Numbered from the stretch's first letter, positions 44,799-54,811 are shown. The stretch: 64,000 nucleotides of DNA from Streptomyces olivochromogenes (GCF_001514115.1 NZ_KQ948455.1:172709-236708); one strand, 5' to 3'. Numbers and translations are program-made. Notes: generated from the letters alone by a model not told the origin.

Positions 44799-45936
44799 GC
44801 TCAGCAAGAACGACGAGCAGGAGGCCACCCCGAACGTCTCCGACGTGGAGGTCGTCGACGCCCACTCCGAGACGGAGGCGGTCGCCGCGATCGAGGCGCC
44901 GGTGGACCGTGGCGAGCCGATCCTTCAGGTGCGCAACCTGAAGAAGCACTTCCCGCTCACCCAGGGCATCCTGTTCAAGCGGCAGATCGGCGCGGTGAAG
45001 GCCGTCGACGGTATCTCCTTCGATCTGCACCAGGGCGAGACGCTGGGCATCGTGGGCGAGTCCGGCTGTGGCAAGTCCACCGTGGCCAAGCTCCTGATGA
45101 ACCTGGAGCGGGCCACCGCGGGCGAGATCTTCTACAAGGGCCAGGACATCACCAAGCTGTCCGGGCGCGCCCTGAAGGCCGTACGCCGCAACATCCAGAT
45201 GGTCTTCCAGGACCCGTACACCTCGCTCAACCCCCGTATGACGGTGGGCGACATCATCGGTGAGCCCTTCGACATCCACCCCGAGGTGGCTCCGAAGGGC
45301 GACCGGCGGCGCAAGGTCCAGGAACTGCTGGACGTGGTCGGCCTCAACCCCGAGTACATCAACCGCTACCCGCACCAGTTCTCGGGCGGTCAGCGTCAGC
45401 GCATCGGTATCGCCCGCGGTCTCGCGCTCAACCCCGAGATCATCATCTGCGACGAGCCGGTGTCGGCGCTCGACGTGTCGGTGCAGGCGCAGGTCATCAA
45501 CCTGATGGAGCGGCTCCAGGACGAGTTCAACCTGTCCTACCTCTTCATCGCGCACGACCTGTCGATCGTCCGGCACATCTCGGACCGGGTCGGCGTGATG
45601 TACCTCGGCAAGATGGCGGAGATCGGCAGCGACGAGCAGATCTACGACCACCCGACGCACCCCTACACCCAGGCGCTGCTGTCGGCCGTGCCGGTGCCGG
45701 ACCCGGAGGCCCGTGAGCACCGCGAGCGGATCATCCTGACCGGTGACGTGCCGTCCCCGGCCAACCCGCCGTCGGGCTGCAGCTTCCGCACCCGCTGCTG
45801 GAAGGCCCAGGACAAGTGCTCCGTGGAGACCCCGCTCCTCGCGGTGCCCGAGGTGTTCATGGGCGTGGACTCGCCTGCGGCCCATGAGTCGGCGTGCCAC
45901 TTCGCCGAGGAGAAGAACGTCGTGCACGCGGCCTGA
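44791..45936 (+). CDS. Oligopeptide ABC transporter ATP-binding protein (OppF type)
   Basis: The protein has 381 residues. Walker A GESGCGKST, signature FSGGQRQRIG, Walker B IIICDEPVSALD, H-loop AHDLSIVRHISD. The extra ~45-residue N-terminus is acidic. It pairs with the OppD-type protein to energise uptake. ATG overlaps the upstream stop (ATGGCTGA). Fifth and last gene of the operon. Confidence 0.95.
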   Translation: MAELSKNDEQEATPNVSDVEVVDAHSETEAVAAIEAPVDRGEPILQVRNLKKHFPLTQGILFKRQIGAVKAVDGISFDLHQGETLGIVGESGCGKSTVAKLLMNLERATAGEIFYKGQDITKLSGRALKAVRRNIQMVFQDPYTSLNPRMTVGDIIGEPFDIHPEVAPKGDRRRKVQELLDVVGLNPEYINRYPHQFSGGQRQRIGIARGLALNPEIIICDEPVSALDVSVQAQVINLMERLQDEFNLSYLFIAHDLSIVRHISDRVGVMYLGKMAEIGSDEQIYDHPTHPYTQALLSAVPVPDPEAREHRERIILTGDVPSPANPPSGCSFRTRCWKAQDKCSVETPLLAVPEVFMGVDSPAAHESACHFAEEKNVVHAA

Positions 45937-45961
45937 GCGCCACGCGTCCCGTGATCGACAG

Positions 45962-46006
45962 GCCGGTTCCCGGCACCGCCACCGCGGTGCCGGGAACCGG
46001 CTTTTT
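45962..46006 (+). terminator. Strong terminator of the first Opp operon
   Basis: An 18-bp perfect stem (45962-45979 and 45984-46001) with a 4-nt loop is followed by five T (46002-46006), 25 bp past the stop of the last gene. Confidence 0.95.
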
Positions 46007-46071
46007 CGGGTGGGGCAGGAACGGGTGGGGGAAGATCGGGCGAGGGTCGGGCCGGGGTCGGGTGGGGGAAG

Positions 46072-46455
46072 ATGCTGCATCACGTCGAACTGTGGGTGCC
46101 GGACCTGGAGCGCGCGGTCCGCTCCTGGGGATGGCTGCTGGAGAGCCTGGGCTGTGAGCCGTACCAGGAGTGGCCGCACGGCCGCAGTTGGCGCCGGGGC
46201 GAGACCTATCTCGTCGTCGAGCGGTCGCCCGCGCTGACGGCGGACTCCCACGACCGTCTGCGCCCCGGCCTGAACCACCTCGCCTTCCACGTGCAGGACC
46301 GCGCCGAACTCGACCGGCTCGTGACCGAGGCACCCCGCCACGGCTGGTCACCCCTCTTCCCGGACCGCTATCCGCACGCGGGCGGTCCGGAGCACTGCGC
46401 CGCGTATCTGGAGGACGCGGACGGCTTCGAGGTGGAGCTGGTGGCGCGCGCCTGA
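46072..46455 (+). CDS. VOC (glyoxalase) family protein
   Basis: The protein has 127 residues. Two beta-alpha-beta-beta-beta units: LHHVELWVPDLERAV and LNHLAFHVQD carry the metal-ligand histidines, and YLEDADGFEVELVA ends the fold with a Glu. Function could be metal-dependent resistance or a lyase. It lies between the two peptide permease operons. ATG has GGGGGAAG next to it. Confidence 0.85.
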   Translation: MLHHVELWVPDLERAVRSWGWLLESLGCEPYQEWPHGRSWRRGETYLVVERSPALTADSHDRLRPGLNHLAFHVQDRAELDRLVTEAPRHGWSPLFPDRYPHAGGPEHCAAYLEDADGFEVELVARA

Positions 46456-46524
46456 CGCAGGTCGCGTCGACACCCAGGGGTGTGTGACTCCACGTACGGG
46501 TGGCCTGAATGTGCGGTATGTGCG

Positions 46525-46548
46525 TTACCGGTTGATATTGGCCGGTAA
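46525..46548 (+). promoter_or_regulatory. Dyad upstream of the second Opp operon
   Basis: TTACCGG (46525-46531) and CCGGTAA (46542-46548) are separated by 10 nt, 48 bp before the lipoprotein start. It may be the operon's operator. A clear -35/-10 pair was not found. Confidence 0.4.
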
Positions 46549-46596
46549 TGGAACAGCGCCGCGGCGCTGGCGGCACCGCACTCTGGGAGGCACTCC

Positions 46597-48228
46597 ATGC
46601 GTGGAGCGACGCACGCCACATGGGCCGTGGGCGCGGCGGCGGTGGTCCTCGTGGCGACGGCCTGCGGAGGCGGCGGGGGAGGCGGTGGCAGCGGCGGCGC
46701 GTCCGGCGTGCTCAGTTCCTCCTGGGGGGACCCGCAGAACCCGCTGGAGCCGTCCAACACCAACGAGGTGCAGGGCGGCAAGGTCCTCGACATGATCTTC
46801 CGGGGTCTGAAGCGGTACGACGCCAAGACCGGCGCGGCCCAGAACATGCTGGCGCAGAAGATCGACACCTCGGACTCGCAGAACTTCACGATCACCGTCA
46901 AGGACGGCTGGACGTTCAGCAACGGGGAGCCCGTCACCGCGCAGTCCTTCGTGGACGCCTGGAACTACGGGGCCAGTCTCAAGAACAACCAGAAGAACGC
47001 GTACTTCTTCGGGTACATCGAGGGCTACGACAAGGTCCACCCCGAGACGGGAACGCAGAGCGCGAACACGCTGTCGGGGCTGAAGGTCACCGGCCCCCAC
47101 ACCTTCACCGTCAAGCTCAACCAGAAGTTCTCGACCTTCCCCGACACCCTCGGCTACGTGGCGTTCGCACCGCTGCCCAAGGCGTTCTTCAGCGACCACG
47201 CGGCCTGGCTGAAGAAGCCGGTCGGCAACGGGCCCTACACCGTCGACTCGTACACCAAGGGCTCGACGATGGCCCTGCGGAAGTGGGACGCGTACCCGGG
47301 GGCGGACAAGGCGCAGAACGGCGGGGTGGACCTGAAGGTCTACACCGACAACAACACCGCCTACACCGACCTGATGGCGGGCAACCTCGACCTCGTCGAC
47401 GACGTGCCCGCCGCCCAGCTCAAGCACGTGAAGAGCGACCTCGGCGGCCGGTACATCAACACCCCGGCCGGCATCATCCAGACCATCGCCTTCCCCTTCT
47501 ACGACAAGGCCTGGGACAAGAGCGGCATGGAGAACGTCCGCAAGGGCCTGTCCATGGCGATCAACCGGGACCAGATCACCACCACGATCTTCCAGAAGAC
47601 CCGCACCCCGGCCTCCGACTGGACCTCACCGGTGCTCGGCGCGGCCGGCGGCTTCCAGGACGGACTGTGCGGCGCCTCGTGCCGGTACGACCCCGCGCAG
47701 GCGAAGAAGATGATCCAGGACGGCGGCGGACTGCCCGGCGGCCAGATCAAGATCTCGTACAACGCGGACAGCGGCTCCCACAAGGAGTGGATCGACGCCG
47801 TCTGCAACTCCATCAACAACGCGCTGGGCAACGACAAGGCCTGCGTCGGCAACCCGATCGGCACCTTCGCCGACTTCCGCAACCAGATCGGGCAGCACAA
47901 GATGCCGGGTCCGTTCCGGGCCGGCTGGCAGATGGACTATCCGCTGATCCAGAACTTCCTGCAGCCGCTGTACTACACGAACGCCTCCTCCAACGACGGC
48001 AAGTGGTCCAACAAGGACTTCGACAAGCTCGTCGACCAGGCGAACGCCGAGACCGACAAGGCCAAGGCCATCCAGCTCTTCCAGCAGGCCGAAGGGGTCG
48101 TACGGGACAACATGGCCGCCATCCCGCTCTGGTACCAGAACGGCAGCGCGGGCTACTCGGACAGGATCTCGGGCGTGGCGCTCAACCAGTTCAGCGTGCC
48201 CGTCTACAACGAGATCAAGGTCAGCTGA
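46597..48228 (+). CDS. Oligopeptide ABC transporter substrate-binding lipoprotein, second operon
   Basis: The protein has 543 residues. Lipobox LVATAC near residue 24, followed by a Gly/Ser linker. SBP_bac_5 motifs SSSWGDPQNPLEPSNTNE and VKDGWTFSNGEPVTAQSF and LSMAINRDQITTTIF. It is clearly related to the first binding protein in architecture but more divergent than the ATPases are. ATG has GGGAGG 6 nt upstream. Confidence 0.93.
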   Translation: MRGATHATWAVGAAAVVLVATACGGGGGGGGSGGASGVLSSSWGDPQNPLEPSNTNEVQGGKVLDMIFRGLKRYDAKTGAAQNMLAQKIDTSDSQNFTITVKDGWTFSNGEPVTAQSFVDAWNYGASLKNNQKNAYFFGYIEGYDKVHPETGTQSANTLSGLKVTGPHTFTVKLNQKFSTFPDTLGYVAFAPLPKAFFSDHAAWLKKPVGNGPYTVDSYTKGSTMALRKWDAYPGADKAQNGGVDLKVYTDNNTAYTDLMAGNLDLVDDVPAAQLKHVKSDLGGRYINTPAGIIQTIAFPFYDKAWDKSGMENVRKGLSMAINRDQITTTIFQKTRTPASDWTSPVLGAAGGFQDGLCGASCRYDPAQAKKMIQDGGGLPGGQIKISYNADSGSHKEWIDAVCNSINNALGNDKACVGNPIGTFADFRNQIGQHKMPGPFRAGWQMDYPLIQNFLQPLYYTNASSNDGKWSNKDFDKLVDQANAETDKAKAIQLFQQAEGVVRDNMAAIPLWYQNGSAGYSDRISGVALNQFSVPVYNEIKVS

Positions 48229-48244
48229 GCCGTCCACGGGGTGA

Positions 48245-48275
48245 ACGCCCGGGTTGCTGAAGCGAACCCGGGCGT
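48245..48275 (+). terminator. Intra-operon hairpin after the second binding-protein gene
   Basis: Perfect 11-bp stem (48245-48255 and 48265-48275) with a 9-nt loop, in the 74-bp gap before the permease gene. It occupies the same position as the two hairpins in the first operon. Confidence 0.7.
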
Positions 48276-48302
48276 GGGCCCCGTACTACCTCCGGAGCCC
48301 TC

Positions 48303-49226
48303 ATGGGACGGTATGTGATCCGGCGTCTGCTCCAGATGATCCCGGTCTTCATCGGCGCCACGCTCTTGATCTTCCTGATGGTGAACGTGATGGGCGACCC
48401 CATCGCGGGCCTGTGCGGCGAGCGGCAGTGCGACCCCGCCACCGCCGCCCAGCTGCGCAAGGAGTTCGGCCTCGACAAGCCGCTGTGGCAGCAATACCTC
48501 ACGTACATGGGCAATGTCTTCACCGGCGACTTCGGCACCGCCTTCACCGGGCAGCCGGTCACCGAGCTGATGGCCGACGCCTTCCCCGTCACCATCAGGC
48601 TGACGATCGTCGCGATCCTCTTCGAGGTCGTCATCGGCATCCTGCTGGGCGTCGTCACCGGGCTGCGCCGCGGCCGGCCGATCGACACCGGTGTCCTGCT
48701 GCTCACCCTCGTCGTCATCTCGATCCCGACCTTCGTCACCGGATTGCTGTTGCAACTGCTGTTCGGTGTCGAGTGGGGCTGGATCAGACCCTCGGTCTCC
48801 ACGGACGCCACCTTCGGCGAACTGATCGTGCCCGGACTGGTCCTCGCCTCCGTCTCCCTCGCCTACGTCACCCGGCTCACCCGGACCTCCATCGCCGAGA
48901 ACAAGCGGTCCGACTACGTCCGGACAGCCGTCGCCAAGGGCCTGCCCCGGCACCGGGTGATCACCAAGCACCTGCTGCGGAACTCGCTGATCCCCGTGGT
49001 CACCTTCATCGGCACGGACATCGGCGCGCTCATGGGCGGCGCGATCGTCACCGAGCGGATCTTCAACATCCACGGCGTCGGCTACCAGCTCTACCAGGGG
49101 ATCGTGCGGCAGAACACCCAGACCGTGGTCGGCTTCGTGACCGTCCTCGTGCTCGTGTTCCTGGTCGCCAACCTGCTCGTCGACCTCCTCTACGCCGTAC
49201 TCGACCCGAGGATCCGCTATGCCTGA
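48303..49226 (+). CDS. Oligopeptide ABC transporter permease (OppB type), second operon
   Basis: The protein has 307 residues. N-terminus MGRYVIRRLLQMIPVFIGAT nearly identical to the first operon's permease, EAA loop RTAVAKGLPRHRVITKHLL. Two cysteines (LCGERQC) in the first external loop could form a disulfide. ATG has GGAG 6 nt upstream. Confidence 0.94.
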   Translation: MGRYVIRRLLQMIPVFIGATLLIFLMVNVMGDPIAGLCGERQCDPATAAQLRKEFGLDKPLWQQYLTYMGNVFTGDFGTAFTGQPVTELMADAFPVTIRLTIVAILFEVVIGILLGVVTGLRRGRPIDTGVLLLTLVVISIPTFVTGLLLQLLFGVEWGWIRPSVSTDATFGELIVPGLVLASVSLAYVTRLTRTSIAENKRSDYVRTAVAKGLPRHRVITKHLLRNSLIPVVTFIGTDIGALMGGAIVTERIFNIHGVGYQLYQGIVRQNTQTVVGFVTVLVLVFLVANLLVDLLYAVLDPRIRYA

Positions 49227-50202
49227 GCAGCCGCCGTACCAGCGCGAGGGCGCCATCGCCGCGACCGGCGCGGGCGGCGCCATGGACCTCGCCACGAGCG
49301 AGGGCGCCACCCTGGAGCGGACGCCCGGCGGCCCCGAGGGCACGGGCCCTCAGGAGAAGCCCAGGAGCCTGTGGTCCGACGCCTGGCGCGATCTGCGGCG
49401 CAACCCCGTCTTCATCGTCTCCGGGCTCCTCATCCTCTTCCTGGTCGTCATCTCCCTGTGGCCCTCGCTGATCGCCACCCAGAACCCCCTCAAGTGCGAC
49501 CTCGCCAAGGCCCAGGAAGGCTCGCAGCCGGGACATCCCTTCGGGTTCGACGGGCAGGGCTGCGACGTCTACACACGGGTGGTGTACGGGACCCGCGTGT
49601 CGATCAGCGTCGGCGTCTGCGCCACCCTCGGCGTCGCGATCCTCGGCTCGGTGCTCGGCGGGCTCGCCGGGTTCTTCGGCGGAGTGGGCGACTCGTTCCT
49701 GTCCCGGATCACCGACATCTTCTTCGCGATCCCCGTCGTGCTCGGCGGCCTGGTCCTCCTGTCCGTGGTGACCAGCAACACCATCTGGCCGGTCATCGGG
49801 TTCATGGTGCTGCTCGGCTGGCCCCAGATCTCTCGCATCGCGCGCGGCTCCGTCATCACCATCAAGCAGAACGACTACGTCCAGGCCGCCCGCGCCCTCG
49901 GCGCCTCGAACTCCCGCCTGATGCTCCGGCACATCACCCCCAACGCCGTCGCGCCGGTCATCGTCGTCGCCACCATCGCGCTCGGCACCTACATCGCGCT
50001 GGAGGCGACGCTCTCCTACCTCGGCGTCGGCCTGAAGCCCCCCACGGTCAGCTGGGGCATCGACATCTCCTCGGCCTCCGCCTACATCCGCACGGCCCCG
50101 CACATGCTGCTGTGGCCCGCCGGCGCCCTCGCGATCACCGTGCTCGCGTTCATCATGCTCGGCGACGCGGTGCGCGACGCCCTCGACCCGAAGCTGAGGT
50201 GA
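49219..50202 (+). CDS. Oligopeptide ABC transporter permease (OppC type), second operon
   Basis: The protein has 327 residues. Long Gly/Glu-rich N-terminus, external loop with two cysteines (NPLKCDLAK, GQGCDVYTR), EAA motif QAARALGASNSRLMLRHITP. ATG overlaps the upstream stop as in the first operon. Confidence 0.94.
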   Translation: MPEQPPYQREGAIAATGAGGAMDLATSEGATLERTPGGPEGTGPQEKPRSLWSDAWRDLRRNPVFIVSGLLILFLVVISLWPSLIATQNPLKCDLAKAQEGSQPGHPFGFDGQGCDVYTRVVYGTRVSISVGVCATLGVAILGSVLGGLAGFFGGVGDSFLSRITDIFFAIPVVLGGLVLLSVVTSNTIWPVIGFMVLLGWPQISRIARGSVITIKQNDYVQAARALGASNSRLMLRHITPNAVAPVIVVATIALGTYIALEATLSYLGVGLKPPTVSWGIDISSASAYIRTAPHMLLWPAGALAITVLAFIMLGDAVRDALDPKLR

Positions 50203-50207
50203 CGGCC

Positions 50208-51221
50208 GTGCTGCTCGAAGTACGGGATCTGCACGTGGAGTTCCGCACCCGGGACGGTGTCGCCAAGGCCGTCAACGGGGTCGACTACGGCGTGGACGAG
50301 GGCGAGACGCTCGCCGTCCTCGGCGAGTCCGGCTCCGGCAAGTCCGTCACCGCGCAGGCCGTGATGGGCATCCTCGACATGCCGCCCGGGCGGATCACCG
50401 GCGGCGAGATCCTCTTCCAGGGCCGGGACCTGCTGAAGCTCAAGGAGGACGAGCGGCGCAAGGTCCGCGGCGCCGAGATGGCGATGATCTTCCAGGACGC
50501 GCTGTCCTCCCTCAACCCCGTGCTCAGCGTCGGCGACCAGCTCGGCGAGATGTTCACCGTGCACCGCGGGATGTCCCGCAAGGACGCCCGCGCCAAGGCG
50601 ATCGAGCTGATGGACCGGGTGCGCATCCCGGCCGCCGCCGACCGGGTGCGCGACTATCCGCACCAGTTCTCCGGCGGTATGCGCCAGCGCATCATGATCG
50701 CCATGGCGCTGGCCCTGGAGCCCGCCCTGATCATCGCCGACGAGCCGACCACCGCCCTCGACGTCACCGTCCAGGCCCAGGTCATGGACCTGCTCGCCGA
50801 GCTGCAGCGCGAGCTCGACATGGGGCTCATCCTCATCACCCACGACCTCGGCGTCGTCGCGGACGTCGCCGACCGGATCGCCGTCATGTACGCGGGCCGG
50901 ATCGTCGAGTCCGCGCCGGTCCACGACATCTACAAGGCCCCCGCCCACCCGTACACCAAGGGCCTCCTGGAGTCGATCCCGCGCCTGGACCAGAAGGGCC
51001 AGGAGCTCTACGCGATCAAGGGCCTGCCGCCCAACCTGATGCACATCCCGCCCGGCTGCGCCTTCAACCCGCGCTGTCCGATGGCCCAGGACATCTGCCG
51101 CACCGAGGTGCCGCCGCTGTTCGAGGTGGACCGTGAAGGCGTGGACCGTGCAGCGGGGGACCAGGAAGCCGGAGTCCGCACCAGCGCCTGCTTCTTCTGG
51201 CGGGAGTGCCTCGATGGCTGA
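50208..51221 (+). CDS. Oligopeptide ABC transporter ATP-binding protein (OppD type), second operon
   Basis: The protein has 337 residues. Walker A GESGSGKS, signature FSGGMRQR, Walker B LIIADEPTTALD, Cys motif FNPRCPMAQDIC. The GTG at 50208 has GAGG 8 nt upstream. An earlier GTG at 50199 overlaps the upstream stop and would add three residues. Shorter at the N-terminus than its first-operon partner, otherwise very similar. Confidence 0.93.
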   Translation: MLLEVRDLHVEFRTRDGVAKAVNGVDYGVDEGETLAVLGESGSGKSVTAQAVMGILDMPPGRITGGEILFQGRDLLKLKEDERRKVRGAEMAMIFQDALSSLNPVLSVGDQLGEMFTVHRGMSRKDARAKAIELMDRVRIPAAADRVRDYPHQFSGGMRQRIMIAMALALEPALIIADEPTTALDVTVQAQVMDLLAELQRELDMGLILITHDLGVVADVADRIAVMYAGRIVESAPVHDIYKAPAHPYTKGLLESIPRLDQKGQELYAIKGLPPNLMHIPPGCAFNPRCPMAQDICRTEVPPLFEVDREGVDRAAGDQEAGVRTSACFFWRECLDG

Positions 51222-52263
51222 GGCGATCCTGGAGGTCAGCGGCCTGGTCAAGCACTACCCGCTGACGCGGGGGATCCTCTTCAAGAAGCAGATCGGCGCG
51301 GTCAGGGCCGTCGACGGAGTCGACTTCGAACTCGCCGCGGGCGAGACCCTCGGCATCGTCGGCGAATCCGGCTGCGGCAAGTCGACGGTCGCCAGAATGC
51401 TGGTCAACCTGGAGAAACCGACGGACGGGACGATCAAGTACAAGGGCGAGGACATCACCAAACTGTCCGGCAGGGCGCTCAAGGCCGTACGCCGCAACAT
51501 CCAGATGGTCTTCCAGGACCCGTACACCTCGCTCAACCCGCGCATGACCGTCGGCGACATCATCGGGGAGCCCTACGAGATCCACCCCGAGGTCGCGCCC
51601 AAGGGCGACCGCAGGAGACGCGTCCAGGACCTGCTGGACGTGGTCGGCCTCAACCCCGAGTACATCAACCGCTACCCACACCAGTTCTCCGGCGGTCAGC
51701 GCCAACGCATCGGCATCGCACGGGGGTTGGCGCTGCGCCCCGAGATCATCGTCGCCGACGAGCCCGTCTCGGCGCTCGACGTCTCGGTGCAGGCGCAGGT
51801 GATCAACCTGATGGAGCGGCTCCAGGACGAGTTCGACCTGAGCTACGTCTTCATCGCGCACGACCTCTCCATCGTGCGGCACATCTCCGACCGGGTCGGC
51901 GTGATGTACCTCGGACGGATCGTGGAGACCGGCAGGGACGCCGAGATCTACGACCACCCGACACACCCGTACACCCAGGCCCTGCTCTCCGCCGTGCCCG
52001 TCCCCGACCCGGAGGCCCGCGAACGCCGGGAGCGGATCATCCTCGCCGGAGACGTGCCCTCCCCGGCGAACATCCCCTCCGGCTGCCGCTTCCGCACCCG
52101 CTGCTGGAAGGCCCAGGAGCGCTGCGCGCGGGAGGTGCCGCCGCTCGCGGTGCCCGAGGAGTTCCGCTTCGTGGAGGGCCCGGCGGCGCACGACTCGGCC
52201 TGTCATTTCGCCGAGGAGAAACGGGTCGTACCGCCGGAGGAACCGCCCGAGCAGGCGACATAA
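51214..52263 (+). CDS. Oligopeptide ABC transporter ATP-binding protein (OppF type), second operon
   Basis: The protein has 349 residues. Walker A GESGCGKST, signature FSGGQRQRIG, Walker B VADEPVSALD. Long stretches such as IQMVFQDPYTSLNPRMTVG are identical to the first operon's protein, so the two operons arose by duplication. Starts at ATG 51214 overlapping the upstream stop. Confidence 0.94.
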   Translation: MAEAILEVSGLVKHYPLTRGILFKKQIGAVRAVDGVDFELAAGETLGIVGESGCGKSTVARMLVNLEKPTDGTIKYKGEDITKLSGRALKAVRRNIQMVFQDPYTSLNPRMTVGDIIGEPYEIHPEVAPKGDRRRRVQDLLDVVGLNPEYINRYPHQFSGGQRQRIGIARGLALRPEIIVADEPVSALDVSVQAQVINLMERLQDEFDLSYVFIAHDLSIVRHISDRVGVMYLGRIVETGRDAEIYDHPTHPYTQALLSAVPVPDPEARERRERIILAGDVPSPANIPSGCRFRTRCWKAQERCAREVPPLAVPEEFRFVEGPAAHDSACHFAEEKRVVPPEEPPEQAT

Positions 52264-52372
52264 CCCCGCAAATGCTGACGAACTTCGTTAACACGCAGGC
52301 AACTTGGCCGAAGCGGCACCGATATACGGACGCGTCAAGGTAATCAGCGTACGGCCGTGCGGGTGCCGTAGA

Positions 52373-52412
52373 TGGGCCGGGGCGCGCCATGTCGCCCCGG
52401 CCCACCTTTTTT
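52373..52412 (+). terminator. Terminator of the second Opp operon
   Basis: A perfect 12-bp stem (52373-52384 and 52393-52404), 8-nt loop, then six T at 52407-52412. It also faces the convergent S9 peptidase gene. The remainder of 52264-52505 shows no gene. Confidence 0.95.
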
Positions 52413-52505
52413 GCGCCTAAGCCGGCGCCGCTCTCGCGGACCTGGCTGGTGTTTCGTCGGGGTTCCTCAATTGATGGTTGCGGTGCTCTGTGGAATTTTT
52501 TCCAC

Positions 52506-54635
52506 TCAGCCCAGTCGCAGAGCGCGCCGCAGGAAGTCCACCTGGAGGAGGAGCAGGTTCTCCGCGACCTGTTCCTGCGGGGTCATGTGGGTGACGCCCG
52601 ACAGGGGCAGCACCTCGTGCGGGCGGCCCGCGGCCAGGAGCGCCGAGGAGAGCCGCAGGGCGTGCGCGACCACCACGTTGTCGTCCGCGAGGCCGTGCAC
52701 GATCATCAGCGGCCGGTGCGGCTCGGCGGGCGCGGACAGTCCGTCGTCCGTGATCAGCGAGCTCTTCGCGTACGCCTCCGCGGCCGCCGCCGGATCGCCG
52801 AGGTAGCGCTCCGTGTAGTGGGTGTCGTACAGCCGCCAGTCGGTGACCGGGGCGCCCGCGATGCCCGCGTGGAAGACGTCGGGGCGGCGCAGCACGGCGA
52901 GCCCCGCGAGCCAGCCGCCGAACGACCAGCCCCGGATCGCCACCCGGGACAGATCCAGCGGGAACCTCTCCGCGAGGCCGTGCAGCGCGTCGATCTGGTC
53001 GTCGAGGGTGAGCGTGAAGTCGTCGCGGACCGCCTTCTCCCAGGCGGGGGAGCGGCCGGGGGTGCCGCGGCCGTCGGCGACGACCACCGCGAAGCCCTGG
53101 TCGGCGAACCACTGCGAGGTGAGGTGCGCGTTGTGCGCGGCCAGCACCCGGGGGCCGTGCGGACCGCCGTAGGGGTCCATGAGGACGGGGAGGGGAGTGA
53201 CACCGTCGTAGTCAGTAGGCATAAGCAGGGCGCATGGGATTTTCCGTGCGCCCCCCTCGGTGAGTGTCACGCGCGGGGACAGACCGGGACTTTCGGCATA
53301 CGACGTGACAGTCGCCGTCCGCTTTCCCTCCCGCAGCACCTGCACTTGAGCTCCCGGCCGGTCCGGTACCGAGGAGACCAGCACGGTCACGCCCCCGCCG
53401 CGCACCGCCGCGTGCACGCCGGGTTCCTGGGAGAGACGCTCGACACCGAGCTCGTTGACGCGGTAGACATGCACCTCGCCCGTCTCCGGGGCGGTCGCCG
53501 CCTCGCCGGCCGACGCCGAGATCAACACGTCGTCGTCCGAGACGTCCAGCACCGCGCGCACATGCAACTGCGGTCCCGTGAACGGGCGTTCGCCGAAGGC
53601 CAGGACCCGTGCCCCGCCCTCGTCGGCGATTCGTACGAGCTGTCCCGCGGGGCTCCAGCACGGCACACCAGGGAAAAGATCCAGCCATTGTCGATCTTCG
53701 TCGGCGTGCACCATCCGGGTCGCCCCGGTGTCCGGGTCGACGGCCAGGAACAGCTGACTGCGCTGGTCCCGCGCCTGCACCAGAACCAGTGGCGCGCCCG
53801 CCGCTGACCAGTGCACATGCGCCAGGTACGGGTAGTGCGCACGGTCCCAGACCACCTCGGTGCGCACCCCGTCGAGGCTGACCACGAAGAGCCTTACGTC
53901 CGCATTGTCCGTTCCGGCGGCCGGGTAGCCGACCTGCTGCGGAGCGCGTTCCGGTTGTGCGGGATCGGAAATCCACCAGCGCCGCACGGGCGCGTCGTCG
54001 ACCCGCGCGACCAGCAGTCGGTCCCCTTCCGGAGACCACCAGAAACCGCGCGAACGCCCCATCTCCTCGGCCGCGATGAACTCAGCCAATCCATAGGAAA
54101 CCGTCCCCGAATCCGCACCGGACTCCGGCTCCACGAGCGCCCGGTCGCCGTCCCCCTCGGCGCCGACGACCCGCAGGGCGCCCCCGCGGACATACGCGAC
54201 GAGCCGTCCGTCGGGCGAGGGGCGCGGGTCGATCACCGGTCCCGGGACCCGGAGTTCACGTGCCGTACCGGCTCGCAGCTCCGCCGTGAAAAGCCGCCCT
54301 GACAAGGCGAAAGAGGCCAGCTCGACCGCCGTGTCCGTGGCATAGCCGACGATCCCCGCGCCGCCCTCGCGACTGCGCTCGCGGCGCGCCCGCTCCGCCG
54401 CCGACAGGCGTTCCGTGGCGCCGCCGAGCAGCGCCCGCGGGTCGGCCGCGACGCGCTCCTGCCCCTCCGCGACATCGAGGACCCACAGCTGATTCGCCCG
54501 GTCCGTACCGGAGGAGGACCTCAGGAACACCACCCGGGAACCGTCCGGGGAGACGGTGAACGCGCGGGGCGCACCGAGGGTGAAGCGCTGCGTCCGGGCG
54601 TACCGGCGGGGGAAGGAGAGAGGCTCGGTCGTCAT
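52506..54635 (-). CDS. S9 family peptidase (dipeptidyl peptidase IV type)
   Basis: The protein has 709 residues. An N-terminal beta-propeller (SPDGSRVVFL, SPDGRLVAYV and similar blade strands) shields the C-terminal alpha/beta-hydrolase. Catalytic Ser sits in RGWSFGGWLAG near residue 570, Asp near 650 (HGLADDNVV) and His near 683 (GVTHMT). The EE pair in the propeller (FIAAEEMGRS) matches DPP-IV enzymes that bind the substrate N-terminus. No signal peptide, so it is cytoplasmic and may process imported peptides. TATGGT ends 6 nt before ATG, leaderless. Confidence 0.92.
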   Translation of the reverse strand: MTTEPLSFPRRYARTQRFTLGAPRAFTVSPDGSRVVFLRSSSGTDRANQLWVLDVAEGQERVAADPRALLGGATERLSAAERARRERSREGGAGIVGYATDTAVELASFALSGRLFTAELRAGTARELRVPGPVIDPRPSPDGRLVAYVRGGALRVVGAEGDGDRALVEPESGADSGTVSYGLAEFIAAEEMGRSRGFWWSPEGDRLLVARVDDAPVRRWWISDPAQPERAPQQVGYPAAGTDNADVRLFVVSLDGVRTEVVWDRAHYPYLAHVHWSAAGAPLVLVQARDQRSQLFLAVDPDTGATRMVHADEDRQWLDLFPGVPCWSPAGQLVRIADEGGARVLAFGERPFTGPQLHVRAVLDVSDDDVLISASAGEAATAPETGEVHVYRVNELGVERLSQEPGVHAAVRGGGVTVLVSSVPDRPGAQVQVLREGKRTATVTSYAESPGLSPRVTLTEGGARKIPCALLMPTDYDGVTPLPVLMDPYGGPHGPRVLAAHNAHLTSQWFADQGFAVVVADGRGTPGRSPAWEKAVRDDFTLTLDDQIDALHGLAERFPLDLSRVAIRGWSFGGWLAGLAVLRRPDVFHAGIAGAPVTDWRLYDTHYTERYLGDPAAAAEAYAKSSLITDDGLSAPAEPHRPLMIVHGLADDNVVVAHALRLSSALLAAGRPHEVLPLSGVTHMTPQEQVAENLLLLQVDFLRRALRLG

Positions 54636-54811
54636 GCCTTGACCATATTGGCCATGCGCCCCCTTGTGCGGCCGTGCGCCGATCGATGCGCGCGTATGGA
54701 TAGTTATGATCACTGGCGGTGTGTGGGTATGAACCCGCTGGCCGCTGTATGGATTTACCGACCCCCATGTCCGACCCCCCATGTCCCTGGGATCTTTGGA
54801 GGTGAGCCGCC

